Shown here piece after piece: positions 44,001 through 50,789 of a stretch of 64,000 nucleotides of DNA. Under the pieces are notes generated by a model, which worked only from the letters and a program-made list of their open reading frames with translations, was not told where the DNA came from and made no database searches. The DNA comes from Symbiodinium natans (lineage: Eukaryota; Sar; Dinophyceae; Suessiales; Symbiodiniaceae). Where the stretch lies: the NCBI GenBank assembly GCA_905221605.1, contig CAJNDS010002690.1, positions 322,501 through 386,500 on the forward strand, written 5' to 3'. The number at the start of each line of letters is the position of its first letter. The first letter of the stretch is position 1. Made by a program: the position numbers and the translations under genes.

Positions 44001-46720
44001 AAGAACTACGAGGTTCTCAGGCCAGCTCTCAGGGCTCCCAGGGCTTTCAGGGCTTTCGGGTTTAGGGTTTAGGGTTTAGGGTGTAGGGTGTAGGGTTTAG
44101 GGTTTAGGGTTACTACTCTTGTTTTTTTTTTGTGTGGGGGGGGGGGGTTCTGAAGCCAACAGTGGCTTAGGGTGTACTTTGATTGGTTTAGGGATTCTGC
44201 GGTTCTAGGCTGTTTATAGGGTGTGGGCCTTTAGGGTCTCGGCCTTCGGGTTTGGCGCTTAGGGTTCAGGGGGTCTTTAGGGTTTTGGGGGATTGTAGGG
44301 TTTGGGGGGGTTTGTAGGCTTTAGGGTTTAGGGGGATTTTAGGGTTCAGGGGGATTTTAGGGAGTAGGGTTTAAAGGGATTTCGGCTGTGGGCGTTCCCG
44401 GTGCGAGGGCTTCAGTGGCTTGAGGGGTTTTGGGCACTAGGCCCATGTAGAGCTTTTAGGTTTTATCGGCTCAACCCAACACCTTTTTACAACCCTAAAC
44501 CCTAAACCCTAAACCCTAAACCCTATAGCAAACCGAAGCCCCAGAGTGACAAACCCCATCAGCTTTGAACCTTCACAGCCCAGAACTCCCCTATTGCAGT
44601 TCTATTGCCCCACAAGGCACCCCAACCCTCTATAAGCCCCAAACTCCTAAACCCTACACCCTAAACCCTAAACCCTAAACCCTAAACCCTAAACCCTAAA
44701 CCCTAAACAGCCCTCCCAGGGGTTGAGGTTGTCAGGCCCTGGACTTCAGTGTTTCAGGGACCTAGCTGGATCTTCAAGTCCGTGGAAACTAACCCCTAAA
44801 CCCTAAACCCTAAACCCTAAACCCTAAACCCTAAACCCTAAACCCTAAACCCTAAACCCAGGATGGTGTAAGGGGCCCCCCCTCCCCGCAAAAAAGCAGC
44901 CAAACACAATAAAACCAAAAGAAGAAAAGTAAGTTGAAATAAGAGTCAGAGTCCTTAGAGTGTTCAAGTCGTGATTCCGAGGGGCCCCTGAGTATGTCGA
45001 AGGAGATTCTGACCTGGGCGCCAGGCTTTTATAGTTCTGCGCCCTAAAAACCTACGCCCTAAACCCTAAACCCTAAACCCTTAAGCTCTTAAGTCCCTCG
45101 GCTTCAACAGGAATTCAAGGTTTCGGGTTTGAGGTTTCGGGGCGCTCCAAGCTTTCGCTTCAGAGGTATCGTAAGGAGAGACCGCTAGAAGGGACCCTTA
45201 AATCTTATTCCCCTATGTAACCCCTGGGTTTAGAGTTTAGGGTTTAGGGTTTAGGGTTTAGGGTTTAGGGCTTTGACACGGAATCCGCAGAGGTACTTGC
45301 TCTCCAACCTTCGCTGGTGGCTGGAGGAGTGTTGAGCGGGCCTACCCTTTTGGGGCACTAGCTATTCCTGAAAATGTATTGGGGTGTAGGTTATTCACCC
45401 TAAACCCTACGCCCAATAAGGAAACTACGTCCTTAGAGGTATCATGATTAGTGATTAGGTCTGGGGCTTGAATGAACCTCCCGAGTTGAGGTTGTCATTT
45501 ACTCCTTCACATCCCAACTAGGTTGAAAAGACCTTTTAGAACCAGGATGCCCAGTAGTGCCCTTGTCCCCTCTTTTTTTGGGGCTCAGGTTCCCTTATGA
45601 ACCCCTTGAAGCAAAAAGGGCACCCTTTTAATCCTAAATTCAAGGCTCCCTTATAAAGCAACCAACCGTTGTAACCAACCCCCGAAAAAGGGTGCCCTTA
45701 TTGGAATATGGCTTCTGGGCTACCAAGGTGCTGAGTAGGTAAGTTCTGTAAAGTAGGCCTGGGACCCTCTTTACCTTGGATTTAGGGTTTAGGGTTTAGG
45801 GGTTTTATGGGTTTTAAGTGTTCTACCTACTAACTAAGGGTGGCTACTACTAAACCGTACGTAAATAGAGTCCCGGGAATCAAGAGGACGCCCCAGGTCC
45901 AGTCCTTAAAGAAGGTCGGGCGCAAGGATTGAGCATGGGGTTCTCGGGAGGCCCTTGGGATGTAGCCCGAAACCCTAAACCCTAAACCCTAAACCCTAAA
46001 CCCTAGAGGACCATATTCAGGAATATTTTTCAGAGGGTTTCAAGGGCCATCCTGGGGTTTTAGTGTTTACCTTATACGCCCCTAAACCTTAACCCCTCTA
46101 AACCGTAAACCTTTGGGGTTTAGGGGTTCAGTGTTCAGGGGTTAAGGGTTAAGGGTTTAGGGTTTAGGGTATAGCGTTTAGGGTTTAGGGTTTAGGGTTT
46201 AGGGTTTAGACGGAGGGGAGAAAGGTGCCAAGGGAACCGCTGGATTGATCTGGCTTCCCGTAGACCCATTCTCGGACGCTCTACCTGTTCTTGTTCAGAA
46301 GGGACTGAATCAGGGTTTAGGGTTTAGGGTTTAGGGTTTAGGGAACCCTTATCTAAAAGGGTGTGAGATCCGTGATTCGAGTCGATTACTCGAGTAGTAT
46401 ACACAGGGTATAAGTAGCCAGCCCCCGTAGGGTATACGAGCTCGGACCAGGCTCGGCAAGTGCAGGCGGCGCGCTAGCGCTTTTAGATGTTGGGGTTTCA
46501 GGGGTCGAGGGGTTTAGGGTTGAGTGTCTAGGGTTTAGGGTTTAGTGTCTAGGGTTAGGTTTTAGGGAAAGGGTCTAGTGTTTTTAGGGTTTATAGGGTT
46601 TAGGGTCTAGGGTTTAGGGCTGTTGGGAGCCCTTCAATCTTCAAAAGGAGTACAACTGCGACGGTTTCCGCTTCGATGGCGTCACGTCCATGCTGTATCA
46701 CCACCATGGCCTCTACATGA
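26037..46720 (+). CDS. GBE1: Glycogen/starch branching enzyme, N-terminal half, 23 exons
   Basis: Makes alpha-1,6 branches in starch or glycogen. Exons: 26037-26085, 27782-27828, 28230-28241, 28480-28520, 29547-29572, 30182-30221, 30987-31020, 31877-31918, 32592-32658, 33937-33947, 34741-34777, 35825-35875, 36904-36945, 38116-38225, 38895-38931, 39184-39254, 39619-39656, 40302-40357, 41001-41019, 42789-42847, 44720-44735, 45293-45326, 46648-46720 (about 1,012 bases). Landmarks in order: [32 protein letters not shown] (CBM48-like), [71 protein letters not shown] (GH13 region I), [41 protein letters not shown] (region II with nucleophile Asp). Regions III and IV and the C-terminal domain are missing from the window. 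Donors: 13 GC, 5 GT, 3 GA, two unresolved. Confidence 0.92.
26213..26276. repeat. Family I repeat, copy 1
   Basis: GAGGGAATTCGGCACCTTCT ... TACCTAAGTCCCTC; short imperfect inverted ends. Copy 2 at 27,117-27,181; a fuller inverted element with related ends lies at 29,132-29,274. Confidence 0.7.
27117..27181. repeat. Family I repeat, copy 2
   Basis: GAGGGAATTCGGCACCTTTC ... TACCTAAGTCCCTC, following a TTTAGGG tract just as copy 1 does. Confidence 0.7.
27782..27828 (+). CDS. GBE exon B2
   Basis: Reads [15 protein letters not shown], the N-terminal helix (R-R/W-Y-K-x-Y). Acceptor AG 27780-27781, donor GC 27829. Confidence 0.85.
28230..28241 (+). CDS. GBE micro-exon B3 (12 bases, tentative)
   Basis: Reads IEEE, filling the gap between DLRSL and TAGSLTEF where the family has an IExxEG-like helix end. 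AG before, GC donor after, phase 0 on both sides. Confidence 0.45.
28480..28520 (+). CDS. GBE exon B4
   Basis: Reads [14 protein letters not shown], matching family GSLxxFSxGYxxFG. Acceptor AG 28478-28479, donor GT 28521. Confidence 0.85.
28920..29075. mobile_element. Family A element, copy 3
   Basis: TACTTGAAGGTTCATGGTAC ... CCATGAACCTCCAAGTA, with inner inverted symmetry (ACTAACCACTTACAACTG against its complement). Confidence 0.9.
29132..29274. mobile_element. Family I inverted element with TA core
   Basis: TGAGGGAATTAGG at the left and CCTAATTCCCTCA at the right are perfect inverted complements around two (TA)n stretches. Confidence 0.8.
29547..29572 (+). CDS. GBE exon B5
   Basis: Reads LGFTKDEE, matching family FGFxRTEEGI. 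Acceptor AG 29545-29546, donor GC 29573. Confidence 0.75.
29656..29729 (+). repeat. TTTAGGG tract
   Basis: About ten perfect units in the intron after B5. This intron also has an ACT/ACC triplet run (29,871-29,915), (AT)n near 30,095 and a G12 run at 30,127. Confidence 0.95.
30182..30221 (+). CDS. GBE exon B6
   Basis: Reads [12 protein letters not shown], matching the family IxYREWAPGA motif. Acceptor AG 30180-30181, donor GT 30222. Confidence 0.9.
30222..30986 (+). other. Intron B6-B7
   Basis: A T28-like run (30,239-30,266), a G-run near 30,296-30,313, and several TTTAGGG blocks including two similar TTTAGGGCTTAGGTTTTAGGG stretches (30,424 and 30,505). Nothing else recognised. Confidence 0.75.
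30987..31020 (+). CDS. GBE exon B7
   Basis: Reads [11 protein letters not shown], the hallmark strand of the branching-enzyme CBM48 domain. Acceptor AG 30985-30986, donor GC 31021. Confidence 0.93.
31065..31208 (+). repeat. TTTTAGGG then TTTTGGGG array
   Basis: About eight 8-base TTTTAGGG units (31,065-31,127) pass directly into about ten TTTTGGGG units (31,128-31,206), then revert to TTTAGGG. Confidence 0.95.
31567..31675 (+). mobile_element. Family E element, copy 1
   Basis: TTAGTTGCCCAATA ... CTATTGGGCTCCTAAG with inner AAAAGTTTAAACTTTTCTT. The same element is present in reverse orientation at 39,857-39,955; the ends are short inverted repeats. Confidence 0.85.
31877..31918 (+). CDS. GBE exon B8
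   Basis: Reads [14 protein letters not shown], matching family NPMxRDEFGVWE. Acceptor AG 31875-31876, donor GC 31919. Confidence 0.9.
31979..32098. mobile_element. Family A element, copy 4
   Basis: GAGGTTCATGGGCACTTATA ... TACCCATGAACCTCCAGGTA; the left end is fused to a TTTAGGG tract and has lost its TACTTG. Confidence 0.85.
32398..32552. mobile_element. Family A element, copy 5
   Basis: TACTTGGAGGTTCATGGGAC ... TACCATGAACCTCCAAGTA; in the same intron as copy 4. Confidence 0.92.
32592..32658 (+). CDS. GBE exon B9
   Basis: Reads [20 protein letters not shown] then HDG, matching family ITLP...AIPHxSRVKxxxxxxDG. Acceptor AG 32590-32591, donor GT 32659. Confidence 0.9.
32659..33936 (+). other. 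Intron B9-B10
   Basis: TTTAGGG and CCCTAAA blocks, a G15 run (33,240-33,255), a family-A element (33,544-33,655), an unassigned unique stretch (33,656-33,750) and a CCCTAAG (TTAGGGC) array (33,796-33,856). Confidence 0.7.
33544..33655. mobile_element. Family A element, copy 6 (short)
   Basis: TACTTGGAGGTTCATGGAGC ... TACCATGAACCTCCAAGTA with an internal deletion relative to copy 5. Confidence 0.92.
33937..33947 (+). CDS. GBE micro-exon B10 (11 bases, tentative)
   Basis: With the last base of B9 it reads GWRR, giving HDGWRRVPAWIRW; bacterial and plant enzymes have GWVDRxPAW here. Acceptor AG 33935-33936, donor GA 33948. The sequence after it (to about 34,140) is GC-rich and open but unassigned. 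Confidence 0.45.
34596..34671 (-). repeat. CCCTAAA tract
   Basis: About eleven units in the intron before B11. Confidence 0.95.
34741..34777 (+). CDS. GBE exon B11
   Basis: Reads [12 protein letters not shown], matching the conserved DRIPAWIRYxTxD. Acceptor AG 34739-34740, donor GC 34778. Confidence 0.9.
34778..35824 (+). other. Intron B11-B12
   Basis: TTTAGGG blocks, a family-C element (35,086-35,190), about 200 bases of GC-rich unique DNA (35,235-35,420) and a T13 run at 35,713. No further exon recognised. Confidence 0.65.
35086..35190. mobile_element. Family C short inverted-repeat element, copy 2
   Basis: TATGGTCAGCTCTC at the left, GAGAACTGACCATA at the right: 14-base inverted ends with one mismatch. 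Confidence 0.85.
35825..35875 (+). CDS. GBE exon B12
   Basis: Reads [16 protein letters not shown], matching family FGAPYDGVYWDPPxxER. Acceptor AG 35823-35824, donor GA 35876. Confidence 0.92.
35876..36903 (+). other. Intron B12-B13
   Basis: A family-H-like element (35,967-36,059), then about 600 bases of unique sequence (36,062-36,660), open in overlapping frames on both strands (129 codons at 36,068-36,457) with no recognised domain, then a CCCTAAA tract (36,820-36,860). Confidence 0.6.
36904..36945 (+). CDS. GBE exon B13
   Basis: Reads [13 protein letters not shown], leading to RIYEAHVG in B14; the family has YxFKxPRPxxPxxxRIYEAHVG. Acceptor AG 36902-36903. The donor does not fit GT, GC or GA: TTTAGGG units begin right at the exon end (GTACGGGTTTAGGG). 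Confidence 0.75.
36946..38115 (+). other. Intron B13-B14
   Basis: TTTAGGG/TTAGGGC tract from the donor (36,946-37,055), a G17 run (37,155), a family-A element interrupted by telomere-like repeat (37,412-37,630), TTTGGGG blocks (37,715-37,775) and unique DNA. Confidence 0.7.
37412..37630. mobile_element. Family A element, copy 7, carrying a CCCTAAA tract inside
   Basis: TACTTGGAGGTTCATGGTAC ... TACCATGAACCTCCAAGTA. Between the arms, 37,531-37,586 is CCCTAAA-type repeat absent from the other six copies. Confidence 0.9.
38116..38225 (+). CDS. GBE exon B14 (longest)
   Basis: Reads [20 protein letters not shown] then [16 protein letters not shown], nearly the family consensus [36 protein letters not shown]. 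Acceptor AG 38114-38115, donor GC 38226. Confidence 0.97.
38730..38806 (-). repeat. CCCTAAAA / CCCTAGAA variant array
   Basis: 8-base CCCTAAAA units with three CCCTAGAA variants at the right, in the intron before B15. Confidence 0.9.
38895..38931 (+). CDS. GBE exon B15
   Basis: Reads [12 protein letters not shown], the family [16 protein letters not shown] motif. Acceptor AG 38893-38894, donor GC 38932. Confidence 0.97.
39184..39254 (+). CDS. GBE exon B16
   Basis: Reads [20 protein letters not shown] then EFK, matching SFGYHVTNFFAxSSRxGTPxDLK. Acceptor AG 39182-39183, donor GC 39255. Confidence 0.97.
39619..39656 (+). CDS. GBE exon B17
   Basis: Reads [12 protein letters not shown], matching LKxLVDxAHxLGIxVLxD. 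Acceptor AG 39617-39618, donor GC 39657. Confidence 0.95.
39657..40301 (+). other. Intron B17-B18
   Basis: Unusually poor in telomere-like motifs. Contains a family-E element in reverse orientation (39,857-39,955) and a unique stretch open for 81 codons (39,990-40,235) that I could not assign. Confidence 0.65.
39857..39955 (-). mobile_element. Family E element, copy 2 (reverse)
   Basis: CTTAGGAGCCCAATAGGTGA ... TATTGGGCAACTAA is the reverse complement of the copy at 31,567-31,675 with small indels. Confidence 0.85.
40302..40357 (+). CDS. GBE exon B18 with GH13 region I
   Basis: Reads [18 protein letters not shown], matching LxDVVHSHASxNxxDGLN; contains the invariant Asp and His of region I. 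Acceptor AG 40300-40301, donor GC 40358. Confidence 0.97.
41001..41019 (+). CDS. GBE exon B19 (tentative)
   Basis: Would read AEGIGVP where the family has MFDGTDS between DGLN and YFHSG. The acceptor AG (40,999-41,000) and the incoming phase fit. The donor would be CG at 41,020, so the call is weak. Confidence 0.3.
41860..42015 (+). other. Unassigned coding-like block in GBE intron
   Basis: Open on + as [20 protein letters not shown] then [18 protein letters not shown]-rich and flanked by telomere-like DNA like true exons. It has no place in a branching enzyme. It could be an exon of a nested or trapped gene, or chance. Confidence 0.35.
42789..42847 (+). CDS. GBE exon B20
   Basis: Reads [19 protein letters not shown], matching YFHSGPRGYHxxWDSRLFNY. 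Acceptor AG 42787-42788, donor GT 42848. Confidence 0.95.
42848..44719 (+). other. Intron B20-B21
   Basis: TTTGGGG/TTTAGGG blocks (42,848-42,925), the 554-base family-C element (43,238-43,791), G-runs near 43,211, 43,930 and 44,139, GTTTAGGGGGATTTTAGGGTT-type variants (44,270-44,380) and a CCCTAAA tract (44,640-44,708). Confidence 0.7.
43238..43791. mobile_element. Family C element, long form with open frames
   Basis: Left end GATGGTCAGTTCTC and right end GAGAACTGACCAAG are inverted complements. The 554-base interior lacks telomere motifs and is open on + in two overlapping frames (43,513-43,755 and 43,604-43,795; the second reads [19 protein letters not shown]). No transposase domain recognised. 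Confidence 0.7.
44720..44735 (+). CDS. GBE micro-exon B21 (16 bases, tentative)
   Basis: Reads GVEVVR across joins, where the family has NWEVLRFLLSN. Acceptor AG 44718-44719, donor GC 44736; phase 1 in and 2 out, both matching the neighbours. Confidence 0.6.
44793..44859 (-). repeat. CCCTAAA tract
   Basis: About nine units in the intron after micro-exon B21. Confidence 0.95.
45293..45326 (+). CDS. GBE exon B22
   Basis: Reads [11 protein letters not shown], matching LRFLLSNxRWWLEEYxFDGFRFD. Acceptor AG 45291-45292, donor GA 45327. Confidence 0.95.
45545..45723. mobile_element. Family H inverted-repeat element, copy 4
   Basis: GCCCAGTAGTGCCCTTG ... AAGGGTGCCCTTATTGG ... TTCTGGGCTAC with inner AAAAGGGCACCCTTTT; longer than copy 1. 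Confidence 0.7.
45758..45877. mobile_element. Family F element, copy 2, carrying TTTAGGG units inside
   Basis: CCTGGGACCCTCTTTAC ... GTAAATAGAGTCCCGGG. Relative to copy 1 it has extra TTTAGGGTTTAGGG sequence at 45,781-45,803. Confidence 0.8.
46648..46720 (+). CDS. GBE exon B23 with GH13 region II (last recognised)
   Basis: Reads [20 protein letters not shown] then GLYM; the Asp of RFDGVTS is the catalytic nucleophile of family GH13. Acceptor AG 46646-46647, probable donor GC 46721. No later exon (NEYFG, AEDVSG, AESHDQ, MGNEFGHPEW motifs) is found in the remaining 17 kb. Confidence 0.95.
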
Positions 46721-46820
46721 GCCCCTGGGCTTGTAAGAAGCCCGAAGTCCCCCAAAACCCTCAACCCCAAGCTAAAACCCATATATATATATATGTATGT
46801 AGGACCTTTATGCGTTATTT

Positions 46821-48656
46821 GACGGTCCTGCTTCGCCTTCCAAAATTTTAAGGATTTTAAGGAATTTAGGGGTTTTCCAAAATTTTAAAAGGACCACAAA
46901 ATCCTTAAAATTTTGAAAGCCCGGACCTTTCAAAATTTTTTTAAGGATTTTAAGGAATTTAAGGCCTTTTAAATTCTTAAAATCCTTAAAATCCTTAAAT
47001 TTTGAAAGAAAATTAAATCATTTTCCAGAAAGAGGCAGGCCCATTTAAAATTTTAAAAATCCTTAAAATCCTTAAAATCCTTAAAATTTTGAAAGCCCGG
47101 GCCTTTTAATTTTTTTTTAAGGATTTTAAGGAATTTAAGGCATTTTAAATTTCTTAAAATCCTTAAAATCCTTAAAATCTTGAAAGAAAATTAAATTATT
47201 TTCCGGAAAGAGGCAGGCCCATTTAAAATTTTAAAAATCCTTAAAATCCTTAAAGTTTTGAAAGCCCGGACCTTTCAAAATTTTAAGGATTTTAAGGAAT
47301 TTAAGGCCTTTTAAATTTCTTAAAATCCTTAAAATCCTTAAAATTTTGAAAGAAAATTAAATTATTTTCCGGAAAGAGGCAGGCCCATTTAAAATTTTAA
47401 AAATCCTTAAAATCCTTAAAATCCTTAAAGTTTTGAAAGCCCGGACCTTTCAAAATTTTAAGGATTTTAAGGAATTTAAGGTCTTTTAAATTTCTTAAAA
47501 TCCTTAAAATCCTTAAAATTTTGAAAGAAAATTAAATTATTTTCCGGAAAGAGGCAGGCCCATTTAAAAATTTTAAAATCCTTAAAACCCTTAAAATCCT
47601 TAAAATTTTGAAAGCCCGGGCCTTTTAAAATTTTAAGGATTTAAGGAATTTCAGGCCTTTTAAATTTCTTAAAATCCTTAAAATCCTGAAAATTTTGAAA
47701 GAAAATTAAATTATTTTCCGGAAAGAGGCAGGCCCATTTAAAATTTTAAAAATCCTTAAAATCCTTAAAATCCTAAAATTTTGAAAGCCCGGACCTTTCA
47801 AAATTTTAAGGATTTTAAGGAATTTAAGGCCTTTTAAATTTCTTAAAATCCTTAAAATCCTTAAAATTTTGAAAGAAAATTAAATCATTTTCCAGAAAGA
47901 GGCAGGCCCATTTAAAATTTTAAAAATCCTTAAAATCCTTAAAATCCTTAAAATCCTTAAAATTTTGAAAGCCCGGGCCTTTTAAAATTTTAAGGATTTT
48001 AAGGAATTTAAGGCCTTTTAAATTTCTTAAAATCCTTAAAATCCTTAAAATTTTGAAAGAAAATTAAATTATTTTCCGGAAAGAGGCAGGCCCATTTAAA
48101 ATTTTAAAAATCCTTAAAATCCTTACAGTTTTGAAAGCCCGGACCTTTCAAAATTTTAAGGATTTTACGGAATTTAAGGCCTTTTAAATTTCTTAAAATC
48201 CTTCAAATCCTTAAAATTTTGAAAGAAAATTAAATTATTTTCCGGAAAGAGGCAGGCCCATTTAAAATTTTGAAAATCCTTAAAATCTTAAAAGCCTTAA
48301 AATTTTGAAAGCCCGGGCCTTTCAAAATTTTAAGGATTTTAAGGAATTTAAGGCCTTTTAAATTTCTTAAAATCCTTAAAATCCTTAAAATTTTGAAAGA
48401 AAATTAAATCATTTTCCGGAAAGAGGCAGGCCCATTTAAAATTTTAAAAACCCTTAAAATCCTTAAAATCCTTAAAATTTTGAAAGCCCGGGCCTTTCAA
48501 AATTTTAAGGATTTTAAGGAATTTAAGGCCTTTTAAATTTCTTAAAATCCTTAAAATCCTTAAAATTTTGAAAGAAAATTAAATAATTTTCCAGAAAGAG
48601 GCAGGCCCATTTAAAATTTTAAAAATCCTTAAAATCCTTAAAATTTTGAAAGCCCG
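46821..48656 (-). repeat. AT-rich satellite, first orientation
   Basis: About ten monomers of 170-180 bases, each with TTTTCCGGAAAGAGGCAGGC, CCTTAAAATCC runs and GAAAGCCCGG. The consensus is itself built of palindromes (AAAATTTT, CCCGGG). Confidence 0.95.
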
Positions 48657-50100
48657 GGCCTTTCAAAATTTTAAGGATTTTAAGGGTTTTTAAAATTTTA
48701 AATGGGCCTGACTCTTTCTGGAAAATGATTTAATTTTCTTTCAAAATTTTAAGGATTTTAAGGATTTTAAGAAATTTAAAAGGCCTTAAATTCCTTAAAA
48801 TCCTTAAAATTTTGAAAGGCCCGGGCTTTCAAAATGTTAAGGATTTTAAGGATTTTAAGGATTTTTAAAATTTTAAATGGGCCTGCCTCTTTCCGGAAAA
48901 TGATTTAATTTTCTTTCAAAATTTTAAGGATTTTAAGAAATTTAAAAAGCCTTAAATTCCTTAAAATCCTTAAAATTTTGAAAGGCCCGGGCTTTCAAAA
49001 TTTTAAGGAATTTAAATAATTTTAAGGATTTTTAAAATTTTAAATGGGCCTGCCTCTTTCCGGAAAATGGTTTAATTTTCTTTCAAAATTTTAAGGATTT
49101 TAAGGATTTTAAGAAATTTAAAAGGCCTTAAATTCCTTAAAATCCTTAAAATTTTGAAAGGCCCGGGCTTTCAACATTTTAAGGATTTTAAGGGGATTTT
49201 TAAAATTTTAAATGGGCCTGCCTCTTTCCGGAAAATGATTTAATTTTCTTTCAAAATTTTAAGGATTTTAAGGATTTTAAGAAATTTAAAAGGCCTTAAA
49301 TTCCTTAAAATCCTTAAAATTTTGAAAGGCCCGGGCTTTCAAAATTTTAATTTTAAGGATTTTAAGGATTTTTAAAATTTTAAATGGGCCTGCCTCTTTC
49401 TGGAAAATGATTTAATTTTCTTTCAAAATTTTAAGGATTTTAAGGATTTTAAGAAATTTAAAAGGCCTTAAATTCCTTAAAATCCTTAAAATTTTAAAAG
49501 GCCCGGGCTTTCAAAATTTTAAGGATTTTAAGGATTTTAAGGATTTTTAAAATTTTAAATGGGCCTGCCTCTTTCCGGAAAATGATTTAGTTTTCTTTCA
49601 AAATTTTAAGGATTTTAAGGATTTTAAGAGATTTAAAAGGCCTTCAATTCCTTAAAATCCTTAAAATTTTGAAAGGCCCGGGCTTTCAAAATTTTAAGGA
49701 TTGTAAGGATTTTGAAAATTTTAAATGGGCCTGCCTCTTTCCGGAAAATATTTTAATTTTCTTTCAAAATTTTAAGGAGTTTAAGGATTTTAAGAACTTT
49801 AAAAAGCCTTAAATTCCTTAAAATCCTTAAAATTTTGAAAGGCCCGGGCTTTCAAAATTTTAAGGGTTTTCAGGATTTTAAGGATTTTGAAAATTTTAAA
49901 TGGGCCTGCCTCTTTCCGGAAAATAATTTAATTTTCTTTCAAAATTTTAAGGATTTTAAGAATTTAAAAGGCCTTAAATTCCTTAAAATCCTTAAAATTT
50001 TGAAAGGTCCGGGCTTTCAAAATTTTAAGGGTTTTCAGGATTTTAAGGATTTTTAAAATTTTAAATGGGCCTGACTTTTCCGGAAAATAAATTCATTTTT
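48657..50100 (+). repeat. Same satellite, inverted orientation
   Basis: From the palindrome centre (CCCGGG, about 48,656) the monomers run as the reverse complement (GCCTGCCTCTTTCCGGAAAA, GGATTTTAAGG). About eight monomers. Confidence 0.95.
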
Positions 50101-50789
50101 CCAATAGTTTTACTGAGTTTAATTTTTTTTATTTTATTTAAATTGGCCTGACCCTTTCCGGAAAATACTTGAATATTAGTTTAAATTTTGATAGATTTTC
50201 AGGAAACTAGGGGCATTTCAATATTTGGAAAGGCCATGAAGTTCCATGGGTACGTTATATTTTTGGATTTTTGTTTGCAATTTTTAGCAAATAAACCATT
50301 TAAGTTTTTTTTTGCCATTTTCCTGAAATTCTGAAAGCCTAGGCCTTACAAGAAAAATAAAAAAACAGCAACAAAAATACTCATTTAAAATATTTAAATG
50401 CGCTTCTTAGTCCTTTTAAACAAGAACATTTTGTTTTGTTAATTCATAAGGCTTGTAAAAAAAGCCGGGGGTCCGGGGACGAGCGTTAACAAAAGCATTC
50501 CCCTTGAATATTTCTTCCGCGAAACTTTTCTCCCGCGAATTTTGGCGGGAGAAATTCCCGCGAGCTCTCCCTTGAGTTTTCCTGGTTTTCCCGTGGTTTC
50601 CCTTTGATGTTTTTTTTGGTTTCCCTTCAGTTTCCCGTGAGAGTCAAATCTTCCTTTTACTGTTCCCTTGGACTTCCCTTTGAACTTCCCTTGGTTTTCC
50701 CTCGGATCCCCTTCGAAATTAAAACGTATCCCGCGAGAAATCTCGCAAGACTTCAAAAATAAGGGCTTCCTTTTCCCACGGGATTTCCC

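Larger units (their letters stand above)
45327..46647 (+). other. Intron B22-B23
   Basis: A family-H element (45,545-45,723), a family-F element with telomere-like repeat inside (45,758-45,877), TTTAGGG and CCCTAAA blocks, and a TTTTTCAGAGGGTTT repeat (46,010-46,055) shared with about 29,390 and 37,970. Confidence 0.7.
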
